Origin: Streptomyces sp. GESEQ-4
Lineage (GTDB): Bacteria; Actinomycetota; Actinomycetes; Streptomycetales; Streptomycetaceae
Assembly (NCBI RefSeq): GCF_017948455.1
Contig: NZ_JAFFSU010000008.1
Coordinates: forward strand, 281,625 to 345,624
DNA length: 64,000 nt
Direction of reading: 5' to 3'
Shown: positions 1 through 7,781 of the stretch, one piece after another
Numbering within the stretch: position 1 is the first letter of the stretch
Layout: each line of letters begins with the position of its first letter
Notes under the pieces: generated by a model
The model's input: the letters and a program-made list of their open reading frames with translations, nothing else
Database searches by the model: none
What the model was told of the DNA's origin: nothing
Program-made: the position numbers and the translations under genes

Positions 1-691
1 CGGACCGGCCCCACGCCAGCAGGACACGGACCACCTCGTCGGCCACGACCCCGGCCTCATGGCGGCCTTCCAACGCGGCATCGGGCTCGCGGAGGCACAG
101 CAGCACAGGGAGCCGGGCTACATGGAGTCGGGCCACATGGAGTCGCGCGACATGGATTCGGGCCGCATGGAGCCGGGCCACATGGAGTTGCGCGACGTGG
201 GTTCGGGCCACGTCGAGTCGGGCCACTTGGAGTCGGCCCGCATGGAGTCGGGCCACGTGCAGTCGCGCTACACGGACTCGGGCCGCATGGAGCCGGCGCA
301 CACGGACTCGGACCACAGAGACGTCCCGAACAGCAGCGCCTCCCTCTACATGGACTCGCCGCACATGGACTCACCACACAGGGAGTCCCGGCGCACGGAC
401 GCCACGTCCCTGGAGACTCCGGGCACGGTGTTCGGACACAGGGATACCGGGCCACACACGGTGTCCGGCCACATGGAGTCGGCACACATGGAACCGGTAC
501 GCACCGAGCCGACGCGCCTCGCGTCGGCCCGACCCGATGCGTCCCACGCAGATGCCGAACCCATGACCAGGGCCCACTCCATGGACGTACCGCCCATGGA
601 TCCGCCCCACACAACGGAAGCGCGCCGCGTGCCGCCCCGCTCGGACCAGCACACCACCACCCGGCACGACGGGAGCGCACCAGCCGGATGA
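1..691 (+). CDS. cvnA: CvnA-type sensor kinase, C-terminal tail (cut by window edge)
   Basis: The reading frame is open from base 2 and ends at the TGA at 689-691, so only the end of the gene is present. No kinase motif falls inside the window. The assignment rests on position: it directly precedes a roadblock, a DUF742 and a GTPase gene, the invariant order of Streptomyces conservons, where the first gene is a membrane sensor histidine kinase acting through the small GTPase. What is visible is a hydrophilic tail rich in Gly, His, Met, Glu and Ser, including 13 tandem five-residue units, then a disordered His/Pro/Thr-rich end. An internal ATG at 59 is probably not a start. Confidence 0.6.
   Translation, partial: GPAPRQQDTDHLVGHDPGLMAAFQRGIGLAEAQQHREPGYMESGHMESRDMDSGRMEPGHMELRDVGSGHVESGHLESARMESGHVQSRYTDSGRMEPAHTDSDHRDVPNSSASLYMDSPHMDSPHRESRRTDATSLETPGTVFGHRDTGPHTVSGHMESAHMEPVRTEPTRLASARPDASHADAEPMTRAHSMDVPPMDPPHTTEARRVPPRSDQHTTTRHDGSAPAG
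116..310 (+). repeat. 13 tandem 15-bp units coding a pentapeptide repeat
   Basis: Thirteen contiguous 15-bp units stay in the frame of the upstream gene. Each encodes five residues of the form Gly/Arg-His/Asp/Arg-Met/Val/Leu-Glu/Asp-Ser/Pro, for example GHMES, RDMDS, GRMEP. The spacing is exact and the units are degenerate. This is not the A(D/N)Lxx pentapeptide-repeat fold. Weaker copies (YMDSP, HMDSP, HMESA) continue to about 500. Confidence 0.85.
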
Positions 692-773
692 CCACCACCG
701 CAGACACCCCCCTGCCCAACGCCACCCCCACCCCCACCCCAACCCCCAGCGCTCCCGCAGACCTTCGTACCTC

Positions 774-779
774 AAGGAG
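774..779 (+). promoter_or_regulatory. Ribosome binding site that sets the cvnB start
   Basis: AAGGAG lies 10 nt before the ATG at 790. An upstream ATG at 688 overlaps the cvnA stop (ATGA), but it would add about 34 low-complexity residues (a Pro-Thr run encoded by a C-rich tract at 719-751) that roadblock proteins lack. I therefore favour 790. Confidence 0.6.
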
Positions 780-789
780 TCGATCCACC

Positions 790-1224
790 ATGGCGAGCGA
801 AGCGCCGACCGGCCAGGTATCCGATCTCGACTGGCTGATGAGCGGCCTCGTGCAGCGCGTACCGCACACCAGCAGCGCGGTACTCCTGTCCTGTGACGGG
901 CTTGTGAAGTCGGTCCACGGCCTCGACCCGGACAGCGCCGACCACATGGCCGCCCTGGCCTCCGGCCTCTACTCCCTCGGCCGCAGCGCAGGCGTCCGCT
1001 TCGGCGACGGCGGAGACGTGCGCCAGGTCGTCGTCGAACTCGACTCGACCCTGCTGTTCGTGACCACCGCCGGATCCGGCACGTGCCTCGCCGTGCTGGC
1101 CGGCCGTGAGGCCGACGCGGCGGTGCTCGGTTACGAGATGGCGATGCTGGTCAAGAGCGTCCGCCCTTACCTGATGACCGCGCCCCGTCAGCACGCCGTC
1201 GAATCCACGGCGTTGAGGCCTTGA
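790..1224 (+). CDS. cvnB: CvnB, roadblock/LC7-domain protein
   Basis: A 144-residue roadblock/LC7-fold protein. In conservons this subunit acts with the membrane sensor and the small GTPase, probably as a regulator of the GTPase. The family pattern is visible: SDLDWLMSGLVQRVP near the N-terminus, then AVLLSCDGL, a helix with HMAALASGLYSLGRSAG, VVVELDSTLLFVTTAGSG and the closing EMAMLVKSVRPYL. The start at 790 is chosen from the AAGGAG at 774-779; the alternative ATG at 688 gives 178 aa. Its stop overlaps the TTG start of the next gene, which implies coupled translation. Confidence 0.88.
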   Translation: MASEAPTGQVSDLDWLMSGLVQRVPHTSSAVLLSCDGLVKSVHGLDPDSADHMAALASGLYSLGRSAGVRFGDGGDVRQVVVELDSTLLFVTTAGSGTCLAVLAGREADAAVLGYEMAMLVKSVRPYLMTAPRQHAVESTALRP

Positions 1225-1598
1225 CCGTGGCGGCGGCCGGCGACGGGCCCTGGCTCGACGACGCGGCCGGTCGGCTGGTGCGCCCCTTCACGGTCAGCAA
1301 CGGCCGCACCCGGCCCACTGTCGCGCTCGACCTCCTGTCGCAGGTGAGGGCCACCGGGGCCACCCCCCTCGGCTACCTCGGCCCCGAGCACGCGCAGGCC
1401 CTCGACCTGTGCCGCGCGCCCGTTTCGGTCGCCGAGGTCGCCGCCCATCTGAAGCTGCCGGCGGTGGTCACCAAGGTGCTGCTGTCCGACCTCGTCGACT
1501 GCGGGGCCCTGACCACCAAGCCACCCGAGTTCCACCACAACCCCACTGACCGGGCCCTTCTGGAGGCAGTGCTCGATGGACTACGACGACAGCTCTGA
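1221..1598 (+). CDS. cvnC: CvnC, DUF742 protein
   Basis: A 125-residue DUF742 protein, the third component of conservons; its biochemical role is not settled. The family opening is visible (WLDDAAGRLVRPFTVSNGRT), followed by a winged-helix-like C-terminal half with APVSVAEVAAHLKLP and VVTKVLLSDLVDCGAL. The TTG start at 1221 overlaps the cvnB stop (TTGA); a GTG at 1227 is a possible alternative. The 3' end overlaps the GTPase gene by 23 nt, so all four conservon genes should be made from one transcript. Confidence 0.87.
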   Translation: MTVAAAGDGPWLDDAAGRLVRPFTVSNGRTRPTVALDLLSQVRATGATPLGYLGPEHAQALDLCRAPVSVAEVAAHLKLPAVVTKVLLSDLVDCGALTTKPPEFHHNPTDRALLEAVLDGLRRQL

Positions 1599-2193
1599 CT
1601 ACGACGAGGGCGCCGACGCCTTCCCCACCGCGCTCAAGATCCTGGTGGCGGGAGGGTTCGGGGTCGGCAAGACGACCTTCGTCGGCGCCGTCAGCGAGAT
1701 CGCGCCGCTCAGCACGGAGGAGTTGCTCACCACGGTCAGCGCCGCGACCGACAACCTCGAAGGGATCGAGAACAAGGTCGAGACGACGGTGGCCATGGAC
1801 TTCGGCCGCATCACCCTCGACCCGGAACATGTGTTGTACCTGTTCGGCACACCGGGACAGGAGCGGTTCTGGTTCATGTGGGACGAGCTCTCCGAGGGCG
1901 CCCTCGGAGCGATCATCCTCGCCGACACCCGCCGACTGGAGGACTGCTTCGCCGCCGTCGACTTCTTCGAGCAGCGCGGCATGGGCTTCATCGTCGCGAT
2001 CAACGAGTTCGACGGCTCCCACCGCTACGACCCCCAGGAGGTACGCGCGGCCATCGACCTCGACCCGGAGATCCCCGTCGTGCGCTGCGACGCCCGGATC
2101 TCCAGCTCCGGCGTCCAGACCCTGCTGACCCTCGTACGCCACCTCATCGCCCACGCCCCGGCCCCCGCGCCGAGCCATGGCGCCCACATGTGA
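1576..2193 (+). CDS. cvnD: CvnD, small Ras-like GTPase
   Basis: A 205-residue ATP/GTP-binding protein of the conservon GTPase family. The Walker A motif GGFGVGKTT is at residues 26-34, a switch-II-like FGTPGQERF at 90-98 and the guanine-specificity motif NEFD at 143-146. It is expected to act at the membrane side of the sensor complex as the nucleotide switch. The ATG at 1576 lies inside the end of cvnC, in another frame, which fits translational coupling. Length and motifs are complete, so the gene looks functional. Confidence 0.92.
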   Translation: MDYDDSSDYDEGADAFPTALKILVAGGFGVGKTTFVGAVSEIAPLSTEELLTTVSAATDNLEGIENKVETTVAMDFGRITLDPEHVLYLFGTPGQERFWFMWDELSEGALGAIILADTRRLEDCFAAVDFFEQRGMGFIVAINEFDGSHRYDPQEVRAAIDLDPEIPVVRCDARISSSGVQTLLTLVRHLIAHAPAPAPSHGAHM

Positions 2194-2252
2194 TCCCCGC
2201 ACACCCCACGGAGCCCGCCTATGAGCCATCCCCACAGCGACGGAGTGCGCCG

Positions 2253-2831
2253 ATGAGCTACGACCCGCCGCGCCCGGCCGGTCGTCTGCTGCTCACGCCC
2301 GAGGACAAGGAGGCCCCCGCCCGGGCTGACCGGCTGCGTCGGCTGGGCCTGGGGGAGCGGACGGAGCCTGCCCTCGACGCGTTCGCGGACGGTCTCGCCG
2401 AGCTGACCGCGGCGCCGTACGCCATGGTCAACTTCATCGACGAGAACCGGCAGTTCTTCGCGGGCCTGCATCTTCCCGCCATCGATCCGTTCGTGAAGGG
2501 CGACGGCACCACTGTGGAGTTCGGCCGCTCCCTCCCGCGCGACCATGGGTTCTGCCCCCATGTGGTGGTCCGCCGCAAGGCGCTCGTCCTGGAGGACGTC
2601 TGCGACTATCCGCGGTTCGCCGGCAACCCCGTCGTCGACGAGTTCGGCATCCGCTCCTATCTCGGCGCACCGCTCATCGACCGCACGGGCATGGTGCTAG
2701 GCACCATCTGCGTCATCGACGTGGCACCGCGGCCCTGGGGGAGACCCGGCCTGGAGACCATCAAGTCGGCGGCGGCGGGTCTCGTCGCCCGGCTCGAGCG
2801 GCGGGAGGCCGACGGGCTTCCGGTGCTCTGA
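2253..2831 (+). CDS. GAF-domain protein of the conservon
   Basis: A 192-residue protein with one GAF domain. It resembles the stand-alone GAF proteins that follow cvnD in some conservons in place of the P450. Visible GAF features are APYAMVNFIDENRQFFAGL, RDHGFCPHVV, VLEDVCDYPRFAGNP and GIRSYLGAPLI. The Cys in HGFCPH is conserved in this subfamily; what ligand, if any, it binds is unknown. The ATG at 2253 has CGGAG upstream. A GTG at 2190 overlapping the cvnD stop would add 21 residues and cannot be excluded. It probably belongs to the same transcript as cvnBCD. Confidence 0.85.
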   Translation: MSYDPPRPAGRLLLTPEDKEAPARADRLRRLGLGERTEPALDAFADGLAELTAAPYAMVNFIDENRQFFAGLHLPAIDPFVKGDGTTVEFGRSLPRDHGFCPHVVVRRKALVLEDVCDYPRFAGNPVVDEFGIRSYLGAPLIDRTGMVLGTICVIDVAPRPWGRPGLETIKSAAAGLVARLERREADGLPVL

Positions 2832-2845
2832 CGGGTGCTCTGACG
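2822..2845 (+). repeat. Perfect 12-bp tandem duplication at a stop codon
   Basis: GGTGCTCTGACG is present twice in a row, at 2822-2833 and 2834-2845. The first copy contains the stop codon of the GAF gene, so the second copy is a duplicate in the 3' flank. It looks like a recent slippage duplication and does not alter the protein. Confidence 0.8.
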
Positions 2846-3026
2846 CCAGGTGTCCCGCCTGGTCGCCGCGCGGGTGTGAAGCGGAGCTGGGGCGCGGCTT
2901 AAGAAATCCTCGATGGACCGGGGACGGTGTCGTACGGCAGATTGCTGGGCGATTCCACCCCTCTCCCCGGATGCGGGCGCCTTCGGCATGCCCGGACCCG
3001 GGGTCGCACCGTCAGGAGCCGTAGCG

Positions 3027-4055
3027 TTGAAGGCGCTGGTCAAGGAAAAGGCGGAGCCCGGGCTGTGGCTCGCGGAAGTCCCCGAGCCCGCCGTGGGACC
3101 GGGCGACGTACTGATCAAGGTGCTGCGCACCGGCATCTGCGGCACCGACCTGCACATCCGGTCCTGGGACGGCTGGGCGCGGCAGGCGATCCGCACCCCG
3201 CTGGTCGTCGGGCACGAGTTCGTCGGCGAGGTCGTCGAGACCGGCCGGGACGTCACCGACATCGCGGCAGGCGACCGGGTCAGCGGCGAGGGCCACCTGG
3301 TGTGCGGGAAGTGCCGCAACTGCCTGGCCGGGCGGCGGCATCTGTGCCGGGCCACGATCGGTCTCGGCGTCGGACGGAACGGGGCGTTCGCCGAGTACGT
3401 GGCGCTGCCCGCCGCCAATGTATGGGTGCACCGTGTGCCCGTGGACCTCGATGTCGCCGCGATCTTCGACCCGTTCGGCAACGCCGTGCACACCGCCCTG
3501 TCCTTCCCGTTGGTCGGCGAGGACGTCCTGATCACGGGCGCCGGCCCGATCGGTCTGATGGCCGCGGCGGTGGCCCGGCACGCCGGCGCGCGGAACGTCA
3601 TGATCACGGACGTCAGCGAGGAACGCCTCGAACTGGCCCGCAAGATCGGAGTCAGCCTCGCGCTCGATGTCTCCGACACGACGATCGCCGACGGCCAGCG
3701 CCGACTCGGGCTGCGCGAGGGCTTCGACATCGGCCTGGAGATGTCCGGTCGTCCCGAGGCGATGCGCGGCATGATCGCGAACATGACGCACGGCGGGCGG
3801 ATCGCGATGCTCGGCCTGCCGTCCCAGGAGTTCCCGGTCGACTGGGCCCGGATCGTCACCTCGATGATCACCGTCAAGGGCATCTACGGCCGCGAGATGT
3901 TCGAGACCTGGTACGCGATGTCGGTGCTGCTGGAAGGCGGCCTCGACCTCGCGCCCGTCATCACCGGCCGCTACGGCTACCGCGACTTCGAGGCGGCGTT
4001 CGCCGATGCGGCGAGCGGCCGCGGCGGCAAGGTCATCCTCGACTGGACCTCGTAA
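3027..4055 (+). CDS. tdh: L-threonine 3-dehydrogenase
   Basis: A 342-residue zinc-dependent medium-chain dehydrogenase that oxidises L-threonine with NAD to 2-amino-3-oxobutyrate. Counted from the TTG at 3027, catalytic zinc residues fall at Cys38, His63 and Glu64, and structural zinc cysteines at 93, 96, 99 and 107, the same numbers as in E. coli Tdh. This supports the TTG start, which has AGGAG at 3014-3018. The Rossmann motif GAGPIGLMAA follows. The next gene, kbl, supplies the second step, making threonine to glycine plus acetyl-CoA. The 195 bp upstream (2832-3026) should hold the promoter; I see no clear hexamers. Confidence 0.95.
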   Translation: MKALVKEKAEPGLWLAEVPEPAVGPGDVLIKVLRTGICGTDLHIRSWDGWARQAIRTPLVVGHEFVGEVVETGRDVTDIAAGDRVSGEGHLVCGKCRNCLAGRRHLCRATIGLGVGRNGAFAEYVALPAANVWVHRVPVDLDVAAIFDPFGNAVHTALSFPLVGEDVLITGAGPIGLMAAAVARHAGARNVMITDVSEERLELARKIGVSLALDVSDTTIADGQRRLGLREGFDIGLEMSGRPEAMRGMIANMTHGGRIAMLGLPSQEFPVDWARIVTSMITVKGIYGREMFETWYAMSVLLEGGLDLAPVITGRYGYRDFEAAFADAASGRGGKVILDWTS

Positions 4056-4083
4056 CTCCCTTACAGCTTCAGGAGCTTCAGCC

Positions 4084-5286
4084 ATGTTCGACTCCGTGCG
4101 CGACGACCTCCGCGCCACCCTCGACGAGATCCGTGCCGCCGGGCTGCACAAGCCCGAGCGGGTGATCGGCACCCCGCAGTCGGCGACCGTGCACGTCAGC
4201 GCGGGCGGCCGCCCCGGGGAGGTGCTCAACTTCTGCGCCAACAACTACCTCGGCCTCGCCGACCACCCGGAGGTCGTGGCCGCCGCTCACGCGGCTCTGG
4301 ACCGCTGGGGCTACGGCATGGCCTCCGTGCGCTTCATCTGCGGCACGCAGGAGGTGCACAAGGAGCTGGAGGCACGGCTGTCGGCGTTCCTCGGCCAGGA
4401 GGACACGATCCTGTACTCCTCCTGCTTCGACGCCAACGGCGGCGTGTTCGAGACGCTGCTCGGCGCGGAGGACGCGGTGATCTCCGACGCCCTCAACCAT
4501 GCCTCGATCATCGACGGCATCCGCCTGTCCAAGGCCCGCCGCTTCCGCTACGCCAACCGCGATCTGGCCGACCTGGAACGCCAGTTGAAGGAGGCGCAGT
4601 CCGCCCGGCGCAGGCTGATCGTCACCGACGGCGTCTTCTCCATGGACGGCTATGTGGCCCCGCTGCGCGAGATCTGCGACCTGGCCGACCGCTACGACGC
4701 GATGGTCATGGTCGACGACTCGCACGCCGTCGGCTTCGTCGGCCCGACCGGCCGAGGCACTCCCGAGCTGCACGGCGTCATGGACCGCGTCGACATCATC
4801 ACCGGCACCCTCGGCAAGGCGCTCGGCGGCGCCTCCGGCGGCTACGTCGCCGCACGCGCCGAGATCGTCGCCCTGCTGCGGCAGCGCTCACGGCCGTACC
4901 TCTTCTCGAACACGCTTGCCCCGGTGATCGCGGCGGCCTCACTGAAGGTGCTCGACCTGCTGGAGGCAGCGGACGACCTCCGGGTCCGGCTCACCGAGAA
5001 CACCGCGCTGTTCCGCCGCCGGATGACCGAGGAGGGCTTCGACATCCTCACCGGCGACCATGCGATCGCCCCCGTCATGATCGGTGACGCCTCCGTCGCC
5101 GGGCGGCTGGCGGAGCTGCTGCTGGAGCGCGGGGTGTATGTGATCGGCTTCTCCTACCCGGTCGTACCGCAGGGGCAGGCCCGTATCCGTGTCCAGCTGT
5201 CCGCCGCGCACTCGACGGCGGATGTGAACCGTGCGGTCGACGCCTTCGTCGCGGCGCGCGCGGACCTGGGAGAATCGGACGCATGA
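4084..5286 (+). CDS. kbl: Glycine C-acetyltransferase (2-amino-3-ketobutyrate CoA ligase)
   Basis: A 400-residue PLP enzyme of the alpha-oxoamine synthase family. It cleaves 2-amino-3-oxobutyrate with CoA into glycine and acetyl-CoA, taking the product of Tdh. Visible motifs are NFCANNYLGLADHPEV, the DDSHAVGF loop that holds the cofactor and TGTLGKALGGASGGY with the PLP lysine at position 245 (E. coli K244). The ATG at 4084 has AGGAG 8 nt upstream; tdh ends 28 nt before it. The stop overlaps the start of the LysR gene, so the three genes form one operon. Confidence 0.95.
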   Translation: MFDSVRDDLRATLDEIRAAGLHKPERVIGTPQSATVHVSAGGRPGEVLNFCANNYLGLADHPEVVAAAHAALDRWGYGMASVRFICGTQEVHKELEARLSAFLGQEDTILYSSCFDANGGVFETLLGAEDAVISDALNHASIIDGIRLSKARRFRYANRDLADLERQLKEAQSARRRLIVTDGVFSMDGYVAPLREICDLADRYDAMVMVDDSHAVGFVGPTGRGTPELHGVMDRVDIITGTLGKALGGASGGYVAARAEIVALLRQRSRPYLFSNTLAPVIAAASLKVLDLLEAADDLRVRLTENTALFRRRMTEEGFDILTGDHAIAPVMIGDASVAGRLAELLLERGVYVIGFSYPVVPQGQARIRVQLSAAHSTADVNRAVDAFVAARADLGESDA

Positions 5287-6185
5287 TCGAGGCGCGGCGG
5301 CTCCACATCCTCCGTGCGGTGGCCGACCACCGCACGGTGACGGCGGCTGCCGCCGCGCTCTATCTCACCCCCTCCGCCGTCTCCCAGCAGCTGACGGCGC
5401 TGGAGCAGGAGACGGGCCACCGGCTGGTGGAGCGCGGCGCGAAGGGCGTACGGCTCACTCCGGCCGGCGAGATCCTGCTCAGCCACACCAACGTGGTCCT
5501 CGCCCAGCTGGAGCGCGCCGAGGCGGAACTGGCCGCGTACAGCTCGGGAGCCGCCGGCACGGTGACCGTCGCCTCCTTCGCGACCGGCATCGTCCTGGTC
5601 GTCGCGCCCGCGGTGGCCCGCCTCGCCATGACGGCGCCCGGCATCCGCATCCGCGTGCAGGACGCCGAGGGCGACGCCAGCCTGCCGATGGTGCTGGACC
5701 GGCAGGTCGATGTCGCGGTCGCCGTCGAGTACCGCGGAGCGCCGCCCGCCGACGACCCGCGGCTGGCCCATGTGCCGCTGTACGCCGAGCCGTTCGACGC
5801 GGTGGTCCCGGTCAGCCACCGGCTGGCGGACGCCGAGGAGGTGCCGCTGGCGGAGCTGGCGAAGGACCCGTGGATCGGCCCGTACCCCGGCAACCCATGC
5901 CACGACGTCGTTGTCCTCGCCTGCGAGAGCGCGGGATTCCAGCCCCGCCTGGAGCACTCCTCGGACGACTTCCGCGCCGTCGTCGCCCTCGCCTCGGCCG
6001 ACGCGGGCGTGGCGCTCGTACCCCGTTCCGCACTGCACGGCATGGACCTCACGGGCGTGGTGGTCCGCCCGGTCGACGGGGTCGCGCCCACCCGCCGGGT
6101 CTTCGCGGCCGTACGGCGGGGAGCGGAGGAGCATCCGCTGATCCGTCCGGTGCTGGACGCGTTGGGAGCGGTGGCCCAGGGCTGA
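5283..6185 (+). CDS. LysR-family regulator, coupled to tdh-kbl
   Basis: A 300-residue LysR-type regulator: winged helix-turn-helix over residues 1-60 (RRLHILRAVADHRTVTAAA, then TPSAVSQQLTALEQ), linker helix and a type-2 periplasmic-binding-fold effector domain from about residue 90. The ATG overlaps the kbl stop (ATGA). LysR genes are usually divergent from their targets; here the regulator is last in the presumed target operon. It may control threonine catabolism or a gene outside the window. The effector cannot be read from the sequence. Confidence 0.9.
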   Translation: MIEARRLHILRAVADHRTVTAAAAALYLTPSAVSQQLTALEQETGHRLVERGAKGVRLTPAGEILLSHTNVVLAQLERAEAELAAYSSGAAGTVTVASFATGIVLVVAPAVARLAMTAPGIRIRVQDAEGDASLPMVLDRQVDVAVAVEYRGAPPADDPRLAHVPLYAEPFDAVVPVSHRLADAEEVPLAELAKDPWIGPYPGNPCHDVVVLACESAGFQPRLEHSSDDFRAVVALASADAGVALVPRSALHGMDLTGVVVRPVDGVAPTRRVFAAVRRGAEEHPLIRPVLDALGAVAQG

Positions 6186-6197
6186 GGGCCCACCGGG

Positions 6198-6244
6198 TTC
6201 TCATGTATGGGCTTCTCATATATGGGATAGCATCCCGAATATGA
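6198..6244 (+). promoter_or_regulatory. Probable autoregulatory operator and leaderless promoter
   Basis: The AT-rich gap before the XRE gene holds TTCTCATGTATGGG (6198-6211) and TTCTCATATATGGG (6213-6226), direct copies 15 bp apart. The second copy is also the left arm (TCATATATGGGA, 6216-6227) of an imperfect palindrome whose right arm TCCCGAATATGA (6233-6244) runs into the start codon, 10 of 12 pairs, spacer 5. TAGCAT at 6228-6233 could be a -10 box placing transcription start at the ATG; no Shine-Dalgarno sequence is visible. Confidence 0.6.
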
Positions 6245-6819
6245 AACAGGTCGAAGCCGCGCCCGACCCCGTGGACGTCCGCCTCGGTGCCCGCCTCGCC
6301 GAGCTGCGGTCCGAACGGGGCTGGTCCCTAGGGGAGTTGGCGGAGCGCAGCGGAGTGAGCCGGTCGACGCTGTCGCGCGCCGAGCGCGCCGAGATCAGCC
6401 CCACCGCATCCCTCCTCAACCGCCTCTGCGCCGTCTACGGGCGGACCATGTCCCAGCTGCTCAGCGAGGTCGAGCAGGAGCCCGCGCTGCTGGTGCGGGC
6501 GGCCGAGCAGCAGGTGTGGGAGGACCGGTCCTCCGGCTTCGTACGGCGTTCCGTGTCCCCGCCGCACGCCGGGCTGCGCGGCGAACTCGTCGAGGGGCGG
6601 CTCGCCGCGGGCGCCGACATCGCGTACGACCGGCCGCCCGTGCCGGGACTGGAGCAGCACATCTGGGTGCTGGAGGGGGCCTTGGAGGTGACCGCGCAGG
6701 ACGTGGAGCACCGGCTCGATACGGGTGACTGCCTGCGGCTGCGGGTGTGGGGGCCGACGCGGTTCCGGTGCGCCGACGCCGAGGAGGTCCGGTATGTGCT
6801 GGCGGTGGTGCTGCCGTGA
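6241..6819 (+). CDS. XRE-family regulator with C-terminal cupin domain
   Basis: A 192-residue protein with an N-terminal helix-turn-helix of the XRE type (about residues 15-70: LGARLAELRSERGWSLGELA, then SRSTLSRAERAEISPTASLL) and a C-terminal cupin-like sensing domain (GLEQHIWVLEGALEVTAQD, LDTGDCLRLR). Such proteins usually sense a small metabolite and repress nearby genes. The ATG at 6241 lies within a palindrome, probably its own operator, and the transcript looks leaderless. Its stop overlaps a GTG start of the GNAT gene, which is the likely co-regulated partner. Confidence 0.9.
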   Translation: MKQVEAAPDPVDVRLGARLAELRSERGWSLGELAERSGVSRSTLSRAERAEISPTASLLNRLCAVYGRTMSQLLSEVEQEPALLVRAAEQQVWEDRSSGFVRRSVSPPHAGLRGELVEGRLAAGADIAYDRPPVPGLEQHIWVLEGALEVTAQDVEHRLDTGDCLRLRVWGPTRFRCADAEEVRYVLAVVLP

Positions 6820-7352
6820 CCGTCATGCGCTGGGACGCGGATCAACTGCTCGCGGCGATCGAGGAGTTGGCCGACCTGCTCACCGACACCGTGCACTCAG
6901 GCGCCTCCATCGGCTTCCTCGCGCCGCTCGACCGCGCGGCGGCCGTGGCGTGGTGGACGGAGTGGGCCGCCAACGTCGCCGCCGGGCGACTCGCGGTGTG
7001 GGTCGCGCGTGAGGAGGGCGGCCGGGTGGTCGGCACCGTCAGCCTGGCCTTCCCCGACAAGCCCAACAGCCGTCACCGCGCCGAACTGGTCAAGCTGATG
7101 GTGCACCGGGACGCGCGGGGGCAGGGCCTGGGCCGTACGCTCCTGGGCACCGCGGAAAGGGCGGCAGCCGAAGCGGGCATCACCCTCCTCCACCTCGACA
7201 CCGAGACAGACAGCCTCGCCGAACGCCTCTACCGCTCGGCCGGCTGGACCCGGCTCGGCGCGATACCCGACTACGCGGCGAGCCCGGCCGGGGTGCTGCG
7301 GCCGACGACCATCTACTTCAAGCAGGTCGGAGCGGGCACTCTCACCTGCTGA
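6816..7352 (+). CDS. GNAT-family N-acetyltransferase
   Basis: A 178-residue GNAT acetyltransferase. The acetyl-CoA-binding motif A is visible as VKLMVHRDARGQGLGRTLLG, followed by LLHLDTETDSLAERLYRSAGW and a C-terminal beta strand ending in TTIYFKQ. The substrate is unknown. The GTG at 6816 overlaps the XRE stop (GTGA); an ATG at 6825 is a reasonable alternative three codons later. XRE/cupin-GNAT pairs are common in Streptomyces, and coupling suggests the regulator controls this enzyme. Confidence 0.9.
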   Translation: MTVMRWDADQLLAAIEELADLLTDTVHSGASIGFLAPLDRAAAVAWWTEWAANVAAGRLAVWVAREEGGRVVGTVSLAFPDKPNSRHRAELVKLMVHRDARGQGLGRTLLGTAERAAAEAGITLLHLDTETDSLAERLYRSAGWTRLGAIPDYAASPAGVLRPTTIYFKQVGAGTLTC

Positions 7353-7382
7353 ATGTCAGTGGGAGCCGCTACCGTGCGTTCC

Positions 7383-7742
7383 ATGCCGGATGCCGAAGAC
7401 GTACGACGGATCTCCCTGTCCTTGCCGGACACGACGGAGAAGATCGCCTGGAGCATGCCCACGTTCCGGGTCGCGGGGAAGATGTTCGCCACGCTGCCCG
7501 AGGAGGAGACCTCCATCGCCGTGCGCTGCCCCAAGGAGGAGCGCGACGAACTGGTCCTGGCCGAGCCGGAGAAGTTCTGGATCGCCGAGCACGAGGCGAT
7601 GTTCGCCTGGGTCCGGGTCCGGCTCGCCGCGCTGGAGGACGAGGGGGAGTTGCGGGACATCCTCGCCGACTCCTGGCGCCAGGCTGCGCCGACCCGACTG
7701 CTTGAGGCTTACCCGGAGTTGGGGCCGCCGGCGGTGGACTAA
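7383..7742 (+). CDS. MmcQ/YjbR-family protein
   Basis: A protein of about 119 residues of the MmcQ/YjbR family, small proteins with a CyaY-like double-wing fold that may bind DNA. Family features are MPDAEDVRRISLSLPDTTEK at the start, MPTFRVAGKMFATL, then LAEPEKFWIAEHEAMFAWVRV and a C-terminal helical DSWRQAAPTRLL. I prefer the ATG at 7383 because the protein then begins like its relatives; an ATG at 7353, directly after the GNAT stop, would add 10 residues. Its function is unknown. Confidence 0.8.
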   Translation: MPDAEDVRRISLSLPDTTEKIAWSMPTFRVAGKMFATLPEEETSIAVRCPKEERDELVLAEPEKFWIAEHEAMFAWVRVRLAALEDEGELRDILADSWRQAAPTRLLEAYPELGPPAVD

Positions 7743-7781
7743 GTGCTCTGCGGGAAGTGCGGCGCTCTGTCGTCAGTCGTC

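Noticed and set aside
116..310. Pentapeptide-repeat fold (A(D/N)Lxx type) or CRISPR-like array
   Set aside because: The residues do not match the hydrophobic pattern of that fold, and the 15-bp units have no spacers.
57..947. Long minus-strand frame rich in Cys-Gly-Pro repeats
   Set aside because: It is the mirror image of the 15-bp coding repeat and of cvnB; codon use and context support the plus strand.
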